Both the position numbers and the translations under genes were made by a program. The notes beneath the pieces were generated by a model that was not told the origin of the DNA, made no database searches, and saw only the letters and a program-made list of their open reading frames with translations. From DATFVA01 sp963747755 (lineage in GTDB: Bacteria; Bacteroidota; Ignavibacteria; Ignavibacteriales; Ignavibacteriaceae), in contig CAVVGK010000014.1 in the NCBI GenBank assembly GCA_963747755.1, positions 992,001 through 1,056,000 on the forward strand: 64,000 bases of DNA, given 5' to 3'. Below are positions 35,301 to 44,031 of the stretch, piece after piece (position 1 is the first letter of the stretch; the number at the start of each line of letters is the position of its first letter).

Positions 35301-36636
35301 GAATTCCAAGTCTGTGGAGTGTAGGAGCACGGTTCAGCAGGATAGGATGGCCTTCGATAATCTTTGCAAGAATATCCCAGATTATCGGGTCCTTTCTGTC
35401 AACCACTTTTCTGGCGCTCTTAACAGTCTTATTATGGCCTCTTTCAATGAGTTTTCTTATTATAAAGGGTTTGAAAAGCTCAACAGCCATATCCTTCGGT
35501 AGTCCGCACTGATGCAGTTTTAATTCAGGACCCACAACGATAACAGAACGGCCTGAATAATCAACCCTTTTACCCAAAAGATTCTGACGGAAACGGCCCT
35601 GTTTTCCTTTCAGCATATCGCTGAGAGATTTAAGAGGTCGGTTATTATCACTTCGTACAGCGCTTCCGCGTCTTGAGTTATCAAAAAGTGCATCAACCGC
35701 TTCCTGCAGCATCCTTTTTTCATTTCGAAGAATGACCTCAGGTGCCTTAATATCGATTAATCTTTTTAATCTGTTATTCCTTATTATTACTCTTCTATAT
35801 AGATCGTTTAGATCTGAAGTTGCAAACCTTCCTCCTTCGAGAGGTACAAGTGGACGAAGTTCCGGAGGAATAACGGGTATATAACTCAGTACCATCCATT
35901 CAGGTTTATTTGGAACTTTAAATTCTTCTTCTTTAAAAGATTCAAGCACTCTCAGTCTTTTCAGTATGTCTGATTTTTTCTGCTGAGACGTCTCTTCTTT
36001 CAACTGTGCTCTTAATTCTTTGGATAATGTTTCAACGTTAGTCTGTTTCAACATTTCCTTCACAGCTTCGCCGCCTATTTTAGCTACAAATTTTTTCGGA
36101 TCATCATCATCAAGCTTTTCATTTCCGGCAGGAAGTGAATTTAATACTTCAAAATACTGATCTTCCGAAATCAGGTCTTTCTTACTAAGGCCTGTAGGTC
36201 CGGGACTAATAACCACATAAGATTCATAATATATTATCTTTTCAAGCTCTTTAAGGCTTATACCAAGTATATTTCCAATCTTAGAAGGCTGGGCTCTGAA
36301 AAACCAGATATGGACAACCGGAACAGCAAGGGCAAGGTGTCCCATTCTCTCGCGGCGAACACTTTTTTGAGTAACTTCAACTCCGCATCTGTCGCAAATA
36401 ATACCTTTATATCTTATTCTCTTATATTTACCGCAGAAGCACTCCCAGTCACGGGTAGGTCCGAATATTTTTTCACAGAAAAGACCATCTTTTTCAGGGC
36501 GAAAAGAACGATAATTTATCGTTTCCGGTTTAGTAACTTCACCATAAGATCTTGTAAGGATATCATCGGGACTGGCAAGACTAATAGTGATACTATTGAT
36601 ATCACGCATTGCATTTTCTTGAATTCTAAAAGCCAT
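32383..36636 (-). CDS. rpoC: RNA polymerase beta' subunit
   Basis: 1417 residues; carries the catalytic Mg. [12 protein letters not shown] at 469-480 holds the three aspartates; the N-terminal zinc finger uses Cys66, Cys68, Cys81 and Cys84; bridge helix and trigger loop regions ([20 protein letters not shown]) are intact; the second zinc site is in [16 protein letters not shown]. Ends in an Ala/Glu/Pro-rich tail. 43 bases after rpoB. Confidence 0.98.
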   Translation of the reverse strand: [1417 protein letters not shown]

Positions 36637-36679
36637 TTTTTATCTCCTAATTTCTAAGTGAAAAATTGTTCTTAAGGTG

Positions 36680-39600
36680 TTAATTAATTTTTATTTCAAG
36701 GCTTAGTCCCTGAAGCTCCTTAATCAACACATTGAACGATTCAGGAATATTTGGTTCCTGTAAGTTTTCACCTTTCACTATTGCTTCATATACTTTTGCT
36801 CTACCGGCAACATCATCGCTTTTTACTGTTAGTATTTCCTGGAGAATATGAGCTGCACCATAACCTTCAAGTGCCCAAACCTCCATTTCTCCGAACCTCT
36901 GACCACCGAACTGAGCTTTACCGCCAAGGGGCTGCTGTGTAATTAATGAATATGGTCCGATTGACCTTGCGTGAATCTTATCATCAACAAGGTGGCTGAG
37001 TTTCAGCATATATATATAACCGCAGGTAACCTTCTGATGGAATTTCTCTCCGGATCGTCCATCATAAAGAGTGGTTTTACTTCCTTTTTCCAGTCCTGCT
37101 TTTTCGAGCCACACATCGACATCTTCCACCTTAGCCCCATCAAAGATCGGAGTTGCAAATTTTAATCCCAGTACCTTGCCGGCCCAGCCTAAAGCAGTCT
37201 CATAAAGCTGGCCCAGGTTCATTCTTGAAGGAACACCAAGGGGATTCAAAATTATATCCACAGGCGTGCCGTCGGGCAGAAATGGCATATCCTCTGAAGG
37301 GACTATTTTTGCAACGACACCTTTATTACCGTGCCTTCCTGCCATTTTATCCCCTACGGAAAGCTTACGTTTCTTAGCGACATAGACCTTCGCAAGCTGA
37401 ACTATTCCCGGAGGAAGTTCATCGCCGCTGGTAATTTTTATTTTTTCTCTCTTAAATTCTTCCTCAAGTTCCGCAAGAACATCAAAATAGTTTTTATAAA
37501 CTGTATTGATATGTAAATTAAGTTTTTTCGATTCAAACCAGTCTAGCGTATAATCCAACTTTGTAATATCTTCCATGGAAGAGAATGTTGAATCTTTAAT
37601 TGCAGTTCCGCTTCTTAAAACAATACTGCCGTCAAGATCGCGGATTCCGGTTGTTGTATTACCATCAGTCAAACGAGTCAGTTTATCAACCAGTTTACTA
37701 TAATGCCCTGTTATTTTAGTCTTATGTTCCTGTTCCAGGTTATCCAGAAGCTTCTTTTCGTGCTTCTTAGACTCGGTATCTCTTCTTTTTCTGCTGAAGA
37801 GTCTCGTTTTTATTACCGTTCCCTTTAATCCGGGAGGTGCTTTCAAAGAAGCATCCTTAACGTCTCCGGCCTTATCTCCGAATATAGCTCTTAAAAGTTT
37901 TTCTTCAGGTGTAGGATCAGTTTCTCCTTTAGGAGTAATTTTTCCAATGAGGATATCACCTTCCTTAACTTCCGCACCTTCTCTGATTATACCATTTTCA
38001 TCCAGGTTTTTAACAGCTTCTTCACTTACATTCGGTATTTCACGAGTTAACTCTTCTTCACCTCGTTTTGTTTCCCTTACCTGAAGTTCAAACTCTTCAA
38101 TATGAATCGAGGTGTAAATATCTTCACTTACAACCCTTTCGCTGATAATGATAGCATCCTCGAAGTTGTACCCGCGCCAGGGCATAAAAGCTACAAGAAC
38201 ATTTCTTCCAAGAGCAAGTTCACCCTGATCTGTGGAAGTACCATCGGCAAGCACGTCACCTTTGGATATTTTTTGTCCCTGTGCTACAACGGGACGCTGG
38301 TTTACACTTGTTTCCTGGTTGGTTCCATGAAACTTTGTGAGTTTGTAAGTAACACTTTTCTTATCAACAAAGGTAGTTAAGGCTTCAATACTATGAGGGT
38401 TTATATCATAGTTGACCGTAATTCTGGTTGCGTCAACATATTCAACACTACCATTTTCTTCAGCTATAATAACAGCCTTAGAGTCTGTTGCAACTTTCTT
38501 CTCCATACCGGTTCCTACAAGAGGGGCCTCAGGGCGAAGTAAAGGAACCGCCTGACGCTGCATGTTAGATCCCATAAGTGCTCTGTTTGCATCATCATGC
38601 TCAAGGAATGGGATTAGAGCTGCTGCTGCAGAAACTATCTGGGCAGGAGCGACGTCCATATATTGAATGTTATCAGGAGTTACAATCGGGAATTCACCTT
38701 TTAGTCTCGATTTTACCCTTTCATTCACGAATTTTCCCTGTTCACTTATCGGGGCATTAGCCTGAGCGATAGTAAACTGATCTTCCTGTTCAGCGGTCAG
38801 ATATTCAACCTCATCCGTAACTTTGCCTTTTACCACTTTACGATAGGGAGTTTCAAGGAATCCGTAACGGTTTACCCTTGCGAAAATCGTAAGAGATGAA
38901 ATAAGTCCAATGTTTGGACCTTCAGGGGTTTCTATCGGACAAAGGCGTCCATAATGAGTATAATGCACATCGCGAACCTCAAATCCAGCTCTTTCTCTTG
39001 TCAGACCACCAGGACCGAGAGCCGACATCCTTCTTTTGTGAGTCATCTCAGCAAGAGGGTTTGTCTGATCCATAAATTGAGATAGTTGGTTTGTTCCGAA
39101 AAAAGCATTTATCACGCTGGATATTGTTCTGGCATTAACAAGGTCCTGCGGTGTAAAATTCTCGGAATCCCGCATATTCATTCGCTCTTTAATTGTCCTT
39201 GCCATACGAGCCATACCGATGTTGAATTGCTGGCCTAACTGCTCTCCTACAGTTCTGATCCTTCTGTTTCCCAGGTGATCAATATCGTCAACTGATTGCT
39301 CGCCATTCCTAAGCCTTATGATATATTTCATTATTTCGATAATATCTTCAACCGTCAGGATCGTAACTGTTTCCGGCATATCAAGCTTAAGCTTGTCATT
39401 CATTCTGTGACGGCCTACATCACCGAGATCATATCTTTTATCGTTGAAGAACAGTTTTTCGATTAAACCCGCTGCAGTATCAAGATCGGGGGCTTCGCCT
39501 GAACGTAATTGACGGTATATAGCGAATAATGCTTCTTCTTTGGTATGAGCTGTATCTTTACGCAGAGTATTAAGAATAAGATCCTGTTCAGGAGAAGTAT

Positions 39601-40438
39601 TTGCTACAACAAGTTTTAAAGTGTCAATTTCAATTTCTTTAAGTCTCTCGATATCATCTTCGGTAAGTGTACTTTCTTTCGTAAGGAAAATTTCCCCGGT
39701 AGACATATCAAAAATATCACTGGCAACTACTCTTCCGACATAATCATCAAGTTTAGCTTTCTTTACATTAATTTCCTCGATAAGCTGGAACAGGTTCAGA
39801 ATATCATCATCGGAAGCATAGCCTAATGCCCTGAGTAATGTGGTCGCAGGAAACTTCTTCCTTCTATCAATATATACATACATTATGTAATTGATATCGG
39901 TAGCGAATTCAACCCATGAACCCCGAAGCGGAATGATACGGGCTGAATAAATGGGAGTGCCGTTGGGGTGTACTGTCTGTGCAAAAGCAACGCCCGGAGA
40001 ACGATGAAGCTGAGAAACAACAACTCTCTCTGCCCCATTAATAATAAAAGTCCCTTTTTCAGTCATAAACGGGAGATTACCAAGGTATACCTCCTGTTCG
40101 ACACTATTTACAAATTCTTCAGTTTCGGGATCTTTAGTTGAGAGGCGCAGCTTGCCTTTTAGCGGCGCTGAGAATGTAAGACCTCTCTCAAGACATTCTT
40201 GAACGGAATATCTTGGCTTTTCGATATAATACTCAATAAAATCCAGTCTGTAAATCTCTTTATTATCGAAGATCGGGAAGTTTGAAGAAAATACCTGCTG
40301 CAGGCCTTTATTTTCTCTTTTTGAGGGAAGAACCCTCATCTGCACAAAATCTTCGAACGAATCATTCTGGATGCTCAACAGGTCAGGGGACTCGATTACA
40401 CTCTCAATCCTACCGAAGGAAATTCTATTATTACTCAA
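36680..40438 (-). CDS. rpoB: RNA polymerase beta subunit
   Basis: 1252 residues; forms the other side of the active cleft and the rifampicin pocket. The rifampicin region reads FFGTNQLSQFMDQTNPLAEM and HKRRMSALGPGGLTRERAGF, wild-type in appearance. Later GRHGNKGVVAKIVPSEDMPF and the C-terminal GGKAQFGGQRFGEMEVWALE clamp-binding motif. Precedes rpoC. Confidence 0.99.
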   Translation of the reverse strand: MSNNRISFGRIESVIESPDLLSIQNDSFEDFVQMRVLPSKRENKGLQQVFSSNFPIFDNKEIYRLDFIEYYIEKPRYSVQECLERGLTFSAPLKGKLRLSTKDPETEEFVNSVEQEVYLGNLPFMTEKGTFIINGAERVVVSQLHRSPGVAFAQTVHPNGTPIYSARIIPLRGSWVEFATDINYIMYVYIDRRKKFPATTLLRALGYASDDDILNLFQLIEEINVKKAKLDDYVGRVVASDIFDMSTGEIFLTKESTLTEDDIERLKEIEIDTLKLVVANTSPEQDLILNTLRKDTAHTKEEALFAIYRQLRSGEAPDLDTAAGLIEKLFFNDKRYDLGDVGRHRMNDKLKLDMPETVTILTVEDIIEIMKYIIRLRNGEQSVDDIDHLGNRRIRTVGEQLGQQFNIGMARMARTIKERMNMRDSENFTPQDLVNARTISSVINAFFGTNQLSQFMDQTNPLAEMTHKRRMSALGPGGLTRERAGFEVRDVHYTHYGRLCPIETPEGPNIGLISSLTIFARVNRYGFLETPYRKVVKGKVTDEVEYLTAEQEDQFTIAQANAPISEQGKFVNERVKSRLKGEFPIVTPDNIQYMDVAPAQIVSAAAALIPFLEHDDANRALMGSNMQRQAVPLLRPEAPLVGTGMEKKVATDSKAVIIAEENGSVEYVDATRITVNYDINPHSIEALTTFVDKKSVTYKLTKFHGTNQETSVNQRPVVAQGQKISKGDVLADGTSTDQGELALGRNVLVAFMPWRGYNFEDAIIISERVVSEDIYTSIHIEEFELQVRETKRGEEELTREIPNVSEEAVKNLDENGIIREGAEVKEGDILIGKITPKGETDPTPEEKLLRAIFGDKAGDVKDASLKAPPGLKGTVIKTRLFSRKRRDTESKKHEKKLLDNLEQEHKTKITGHYSKLVDKLTRLTDGNTTTGIRDLDGSIVLRSGTAIKDSTFSSMEDITKLDYTLDWFESKKLNLHINTVYKNYFDVLAELEEEFKREKIKITSGDELPPGIVQLAKVYVAKKRKLSVGDKMAGRHGNKGVVAKIVPSEDMPFLPDGTPVDIILNPLGVPSRMNLGQLYETALGWAGKVLGLKFATPIFDGAKVEDVDVWLEKAGLEKGSKTTLYDGRSGEKFHQKVTCGYIYMLKLSHLVDDKIHARSIGPYSLITQQPLGGKAQFGGQRFGEMEVWALEGYGAAHILQEILTVKSDDVAGRAKVYEAIVKGENLQEPNIPESFNVLIKELQGLSLEIKIN

Positions 40439-40518
40439 ATTATAAACCTCCTATTAATGTTCATAAACTACTCTGTGGTCTGAACCTAAACAACGTGTAC
40501 AGAAAATATAAAAAGCAA

Positions 40519-40541
40519 TAAGACGGACTTCACCCGTCTTA
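40519..40541 (-). terminator. attenuator-like hairpin between rplL and rpoB
   Basis: TAAGACGG (40519-40526), 7-base loop, CCGTCTTA (40534-40541). On the minus strand it is followed by TTGC then TTTT, an imperfect U tract. The 137-base gap between rplL and rpoB in which it lies matches the place of the partial terminator known in E. coli. Confidence 0.6.
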
Positions 40542-40575
40542 CTACTTTAGCAAAATATCTAGTAATATTTGTGAT

Positions 40576-40959
40576 TTACTTTATTTGAACGGTTGCGCCA
40601 GCTTCTTCAAACTCTTTTTTGAGTTTTTCAGCTTCATCTTTTGACACAGCTTCTTTTACAGGTTTCGGAGCAGTATCTACAAGGTCTTTAGCTTCCTTCA
40701 ATCCAAGTCCTGTATGAGCTCTTACGACTTTAATAACGTTGATCTTCTTGTCTCCGACACTCTGAAGAATTACGTCGAACTCGGTTTGTTCTTCAACTGC
40801 TGCTCCGCCGCCTGCGGCAGGAGCTCCGCCGCCAGCCATTACAACCGGGGCTGCTGCAGTTACGCCAAATTCTTCTTCTAAAGCTTTCTTTAGTTCAGCT
40901 GCTTCTAACAGAGATAATCCTTTAATCTTCTCAACTATTTCTGCTACTTTTTCGGCCAT
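40576..40959 (-). CDS. rplL: 50S ribosomal protein L7/L12
   Basis: 127 residues; multi-copy stalk protein that recruits translation factors. Helical N-terminal dimer domain, an Ala/Gly hinge at about 38-55 (GGGAPAAGGGAA), and the C-terminal domain with KINVIKVVRAHTGLGLKEAK. 38 bases after rplJ. Confidence 0.98.
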   Translation of the reverse strand: MAEKVAEIVEKIKGLSLLEAAELKKALEEEFGVTAAAPVVMAGGGAPAAGGGAAVEEQTEFDVILQSVGDKKINVIKVVRAHTGLGLKEAKDLVDTAPKPVKEAVSKDEAEKLKKEFEEAGATVQIK

Positions 40960-40997
40960 TTTATATTTCTCCTAATAAATTTTTTCTTTGGTTAAAG

Positions 40998-41522
40998 TTA
41001 TGCTGCTTCACGCTTGGAAATCTCATCAACTACGCTGACAAGGTCTCTCATAACAGCATTTAATACTCCGACTATACCGGATGCTGGCGAATTCAGGCTT
41101 CCCATAATGCTTGCGATGATCTCTTTCTTTGATGGGAGAGAAGCCAGTTCATTCAAACTGCTCCCGTCATAGTACTGATCTTCAATGTAGCAGGCTTTCA
41201 TAGAAAGTTTCTGAATGGTATCAAAATACTTTTTGATTACCTTAGCAGGGGCAACCGGATTATCGGCAGTTGCAAAAGCGTACCCGGTCATTCCAATTAA
41301 ATGATTAGATAGCTTTTCGTATTTACCGCTTTCATCAAGGGCTCTTTTGAATAAAGTATTTTTAAATACTTTATACTTAACACCCTCTTTCCGGAAGTCA
41401 GTCCGGATATCATTTATATCCGATACCTTAACACCGGAATAATCGGTAAGATACACCGCTTTGGAGTTATCGATTAGCTCTTTAACTTCGGCTACGATAT
41501 CTTCCTTTTCGTTCTTTTTCAT
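40998..41522 (-). CDS. rplJ: 50S ribosomal protein L10
   Basis: 174 residues; anchors the L7/L12 stalk to 23S rRNA. KAVYLTDYSGVKVSDINDIR, EGVKYKVFKNTLFKRALDES and a C-terminal helix for L12 dimers. In E. coli L10 represses its own operon; the 66-base leader here is too short for me to assign such a structure. Confidence 0.97.
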   Translation of the reverse strand: MKKNEKEDIVAEVKELIDNSKAVYLTDYSGVKVSDINDIRTDFRKEGVKYKVFKNTLFKRALDESGKYEKLSNHLIGMTGYAFATADNPVAPAKVIKKYFDTIQKLSMKACYIEDQYYDGSSLNELASLPSKKEIIASIMGSLNSPASGIVGVLNAVMRDLVSVVDEISKREAA

Positions 41523-41588
41523 TTTTCTCCCGTATCAGATTTTATGTTAATCGGATCGGCCAGAAGCATTTTATGAGTGCGTAAACTT

Positions 41589-42284
41589 TTAGTGTTGTAC
41601 TATTTCTTCTTTGCTGATCTTCAGTCCAGGTCCCATCGTACTGGATAGATAAATACTCTTTATATACTGACCTTTTGCTGATGCCGGCTTTAATTTAACG
41701 ATAGTGTTAAGGAAAGCTCTGGCATTTTCAGCAAGTTTTTCAGCTTCAAAATTCATTTTGCCGATTGAGGTATGGACAATACCGGCTTTTTCAACGCGGA
41801 AATCTATTTTTCCGGCCTTAACTTCCTTTACTGCATTAGCAACATCCTGGGTGACTGTGCCGCTTTTAGGATTCGGCATTAATCCTTTGGGTCCAAGTAT
41901 CCTTCCTAACTTTCCAAGTTCACCCATTGAATCAGGAGTAGCAACAATTACATCAACATCTGTCCAGCCGCCTTTAATTTTCTCAAGATATTCTTCAAAA
42001 CCGGCAAATTCAGCGCCTGCATCAAGAGCTTCCTGTGCTTTCGCGCTTTTTGCAATTACAAGGACTTTAACCTCTTTTCCGGTTCCATTCGGCAGTGTAA
42101 CAGTACCTCTCACCATCTGGTCCGCATGTCTCGGGTCAACTCCAAGCCTTACCGCACAATCAACTGATTCAGTAAACTTAACCTTTGAATTTTCTTTGAG
42201 AGTCTGAACAGCATCTATAATAGAGTATTCTTTTTTAATATCTACTGACTTAAGTACTTCTTTGTTTCTTTTTGAATTTTGCAT
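41589..42284 (-). CDS. rplA: 50S ribosomal protein L1
   Basis: 231 residues; L1 stalk protein guiding deacylated tRNA out of the E site. VKFTESVDCAVRLGVDPRHA, GRILGPKGLMPNPKSGTVT and VEKAGIVHTSIGKMNF are diagnostic. 22 bases after rplK. Confidence 0.98.
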   Translation of the reverse strand: MQNSKRNKEVLKSVDIKKEYSIIDAVQTLKENSKVKFTESVDCAVRLGVDPRHADQMVRGTVTLPNGTGKEVKVLVIAKSAKAQEALDAGAEFAGFEEYLEKIKGGWTDVDVIVATPDSMGELGKLGRILGPKGLMPNPKSGTVTQDVANAVKEVKAGKIDFRVEKAGIVHTSIGKMNFEAEKLAENARAFLNTIVKLKPASAKGQYIKSIYLSSTMGPGLKISKEEIVQH

Positions 42285-42306
42285 TGCTACACCATTTAAA
42301 AAATGT

Positions 42307-42732
42307 TTATTCTTCTACAGTGATTCCCATACTTCTTGCAGTACCGGCAACCATACTCATTGCATGATCTACATCAAATGCATTCAGATCGGGCATTTTT
42401 AATTCTGCAATTTCCTTAACCTGGGATTTTGTTACCTTAGCTACTTTATTCCTGTGGGGTTCGGCTGAACCTTTTTCAACCTTCGCAGCACGTTTTAATA
42501 AAACGGCGGCAGGAGGAGTTTTGGTTATAAATGTGAAAGATTTATCTGCAAATACAGTTATTACAACAGGAATGATTAATCCTTCTTTATCCTGCGTCCT
42601 TGCATTAAATTGCTTACAGAATTCCATTATATTCACACCCTTCTGTCCTAAAGCAGGGCCAACAGGAGGTGATGGATTAGCTTTACCTGCGGGAATCTGT
42701 AATTTTATAAATCCAGTTATTTTCTTTGCCAT
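42307..42732 (-). CDS. rplK: 50S ribosomal protein L11
   Basis: 141 residues; GTPase-associated centre, needed for RelA activation. IKLQIPAGKANPSPPVGPAL, GVNIMEFCKQFNART, and the C-terminal DLNAFDVDHAMSMVAGTARS with the G-I-T-V-E end. Confidence 0.98.
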   Translation of the reverse strand: MAKKITGFIKLQIPAGKANPSPPVGPALGQKGVNIMEFCKQFNARTQDKEGLIIPVVITVFADKSFTFITKTPPAAVLLKRAAKVEKGSAEPHRNKVAKVTKSQVKEIAELKMPDLNAFDVDHAMSMVAGTARSMGITVEE

Positions 42733-42754
42733 AGTATTTACCTATCGGATAAAA

Positions 42755-43291
42755 TTATTTTTCTAATTCTGCCTGAACAAAATCTATTTCAACCGGAGTC
42801 TTTCTTCCGAAAATTGAAACCATAACCTTTATTTTCATCTTCTCTTCGTTAACTTCCTGTACCGTACCGGAGAAATTATTAAATGGTCCGTCAATTATTT
42901 TCACCAAGTCTCCTGTTCTGAAGATAGTTTCCATTCTTTCAGTGCTCTCATCCTGTGAGATACGGCCGACTATCCTTTTTACTTCTTCAGGCTGTAAAGG
43001 GTTGGGATTATTTCTTGTTCCCAGAAATCCCATTACTGAGGCTGTATTAAGAATAAACTCTTTAACCTGGTTATCAAGGTCAGCGTTAACAAGAATATAG
43101 CCCGGGAAGAAATTTTTAGTCTTGCTTTTCTTTTTACCGTCTTTTACTTCGAATACTTTCTCCATCGGGACAAGGATTTCCTGGATCTTGGCGTGTAACT
43201 GCTCGTTATCGGCAAGCTCATTCTCAAGAAGGGTTTTAACCTTGTTCTCGTGTCCGGAAAATGTTCTAACTACATACCACTTAAATTCCAT
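42755..43291 (-). CDS. nusG: transcription elongation/antitermination factor NusG
   Basis: 178 residues; NGN domain (about 1-115) starting KWYVVRTFSGHENKVK and a C-terminal KOW domain with FRTGDLVKIIDGPFNNFSGT and VSIFGRKTPVEIDFVQAELE. Couples RNA polymerase to ribosome and Rho. Between secE and rplK. Confidence 0.98.
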   Translation of the reverse strand: MEFKWYVVRTFSGHENKVKTLLENELADNEQLHAKIQEILVPMEKVFEVKDGKKKSKTKNFFPGYILVNADLDNQVKEFILNTASVMGFLGTRNNPNPLQPEEVKRIVGRISQDESTERMETIFRTGDLVKIIDGPFNNFSGTVQEVNEEKMKIKVMVSIFGRKTPVEIDFVQAELEK

Positions 43292-43303
43292 ACTTATCGC
43301 TAA

Positions 43304-43486
43304 CTAAAAAATTCCTTTAAATATTTGATTTATAGCCATATCTATAATGTATGTAAACGCTGCTATTACTAAACAAACAACAATTACCACCACCGTGGAT
43401 TCTTTAAGCTCTTCAGTGGTCGGCCAGGTTACTTTTTTCATTTCTTTAACTACATCATTAAAGAAATTGATAATTTTTTCTTTCAT
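43304..43486 (-). CDS. secE: protein translocase subunit SecE
   Basis: 60 residues with one membrane helix (about 29-52) preceded by the conserved amphipathic segment FFNDVVKEMKKVTWPTTEEL. Clamps SecY. Short single-helix form as in most non-proteobacteria. 30 bases after tRNA-Trp. Confidence 0.96.
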   Translation of the reverse strand: MKEKIINFFNDVVKEMKKVTWPTTEELKESTVVVIVVCLVIAAFTYIIDMAINQIFKGIF

Positions 43487-43516
43487 TTTTAGAAGACTTT
43501 CCTAAATTAACTCTTG

Positions 43517-43590
43517 CACGTCAGGAGGGACTCGAACCCCCAACCTGCGGTTTTGGAGACCGCTGCTCTAGCCAATTGAGCTACTGACGT
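43517..43590 (-). tRNA. tRNA-Trp (CCA anticodon)
   Basis: 74 bases. Acceptor ACGTCAG/CTGACGT, discriminator G, anticodon stem GCGGT/ACCGC around CTCCAAA giving anticodon CCA, T-loop TTCGAGT. 3' CCA is not encoded. Between rpmG and secE, cotranscribed. Confidence 0.96.
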
Positions 43591-43597
43591 AGCAAAC

Positions 43598-43747
43598 TCA
43601 TTTTGTTTCTTTATGAACAGTATGCTTTTTATCCCAGCGGCAGTATTTTTTATACTCAACTCGGCCGGCGTGAAGTCTCTTGTTTTTAGTCGTAGTGTAA
43701 TTTCTTCTTTTACACTCCGTGCATTCTAGTGTTATTATTTCTCTCAT
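43598..43747 (-). CDS. rpmG: 50S ribosomal protein L33 (with one altered zinc ligand)
   Basis: 49 residues, ATG at 43745-43747, TGA at 43598-43600. Starts MREIITLECTECKRRNYTTT and continues KNKRLHAGRVEYKKYCRWDK. Cys9, Cys12 and Cys36 match the zinc-binding type of L33, but the fourth ligand position (normally the second Cys of CPRC) is Asp39. It lies between tRNA-Thr and tRNA-Trp, a common place for rpmG. Confidence 0.95.
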   Translation of the reverse strand: MREIITLECTECKRRNYTTTKNKRLHAGRVEYKKYCRWDKKHTVHKETK

Positions 43748-43873
43748 AATATTTTAATTTTAGGTTGTCTCAATCTAATCAGTGATATGAGGTTTCCGGA
43801 TTTTCCAGGAATATTTTTTAGTTTATCTGGTCGATCATCCGACGTTCCCGGAAATAACCTGTCAACTCATTTG
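43748..43873. other. structured spacer between tRNA-Thr and rpmG
   Basis: 126 bases without an ORF. GGTTTCCGG (43791-43799) can pair with CCGGAAATAACC (43848-43859, two-base bulge), enclosing a small GTCG/CGAC hairpin and a CCAGGAA/TTCCCGG-like pairing. It does not fold as a tRNA. Likely part of the leader RNA left after RNase P/Z processing, possibly regulatory. Confidence 0.4.
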
Positions 43874-43946
43874 AGCTGACGACCGGGATTGAACCGGTGA
43901 CCTCATCCTTACCAAGGATGTGCTCTACCAACTGAGCTACGTCAGC
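43874..43946 (-). tRNA. tRNA-Thr (GGU)
   Basis: 73 bases. Acceptor GCTGACG/CGTCAGC, discriminator U, anticodon stem CATCC/GGATG around TTGGTAA giving GGT, T-loop TTCAATC. No encoded CCA. Confidence 0.96.
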
Positions 43947-43957
43947 AGCAATTCCAG

Positions 43958-44031
43958 AGCGGGAGACGGGACTCGAACCCGCGACCAACAGCTTGGAAGG
44001 CTGTGACTCTAGCCAACTGAGTTACTCCCGC
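43958..44031 (-). tRNA. tRNA-Gly (UCC)
   Basis: 74 bases. Acceptor GCGGGAG/CTCCCGC, discriminator U, anticodon stem ACAGC/GCTGT around CTTCCAA giving TCC, T-loop TTCGAGT. No encoded CCA. 11 bases upstream of tRNA-Thr in the same array. Confidence 0.96.

Noticed and set aside
41704..42207. 167-codon plus-strand frame opposite rplA
   Set aside because: Antisense shadow kept open by the codon use of rplA.
43748..43873. Degenerate tRNA or tuf remnant in the rpmG leader
   Set aside because: No cloverleaf with T-loop and anticodon arm can be drawn, and no EF-Tu-like reading frame is visible; kept only as a structured spacer.
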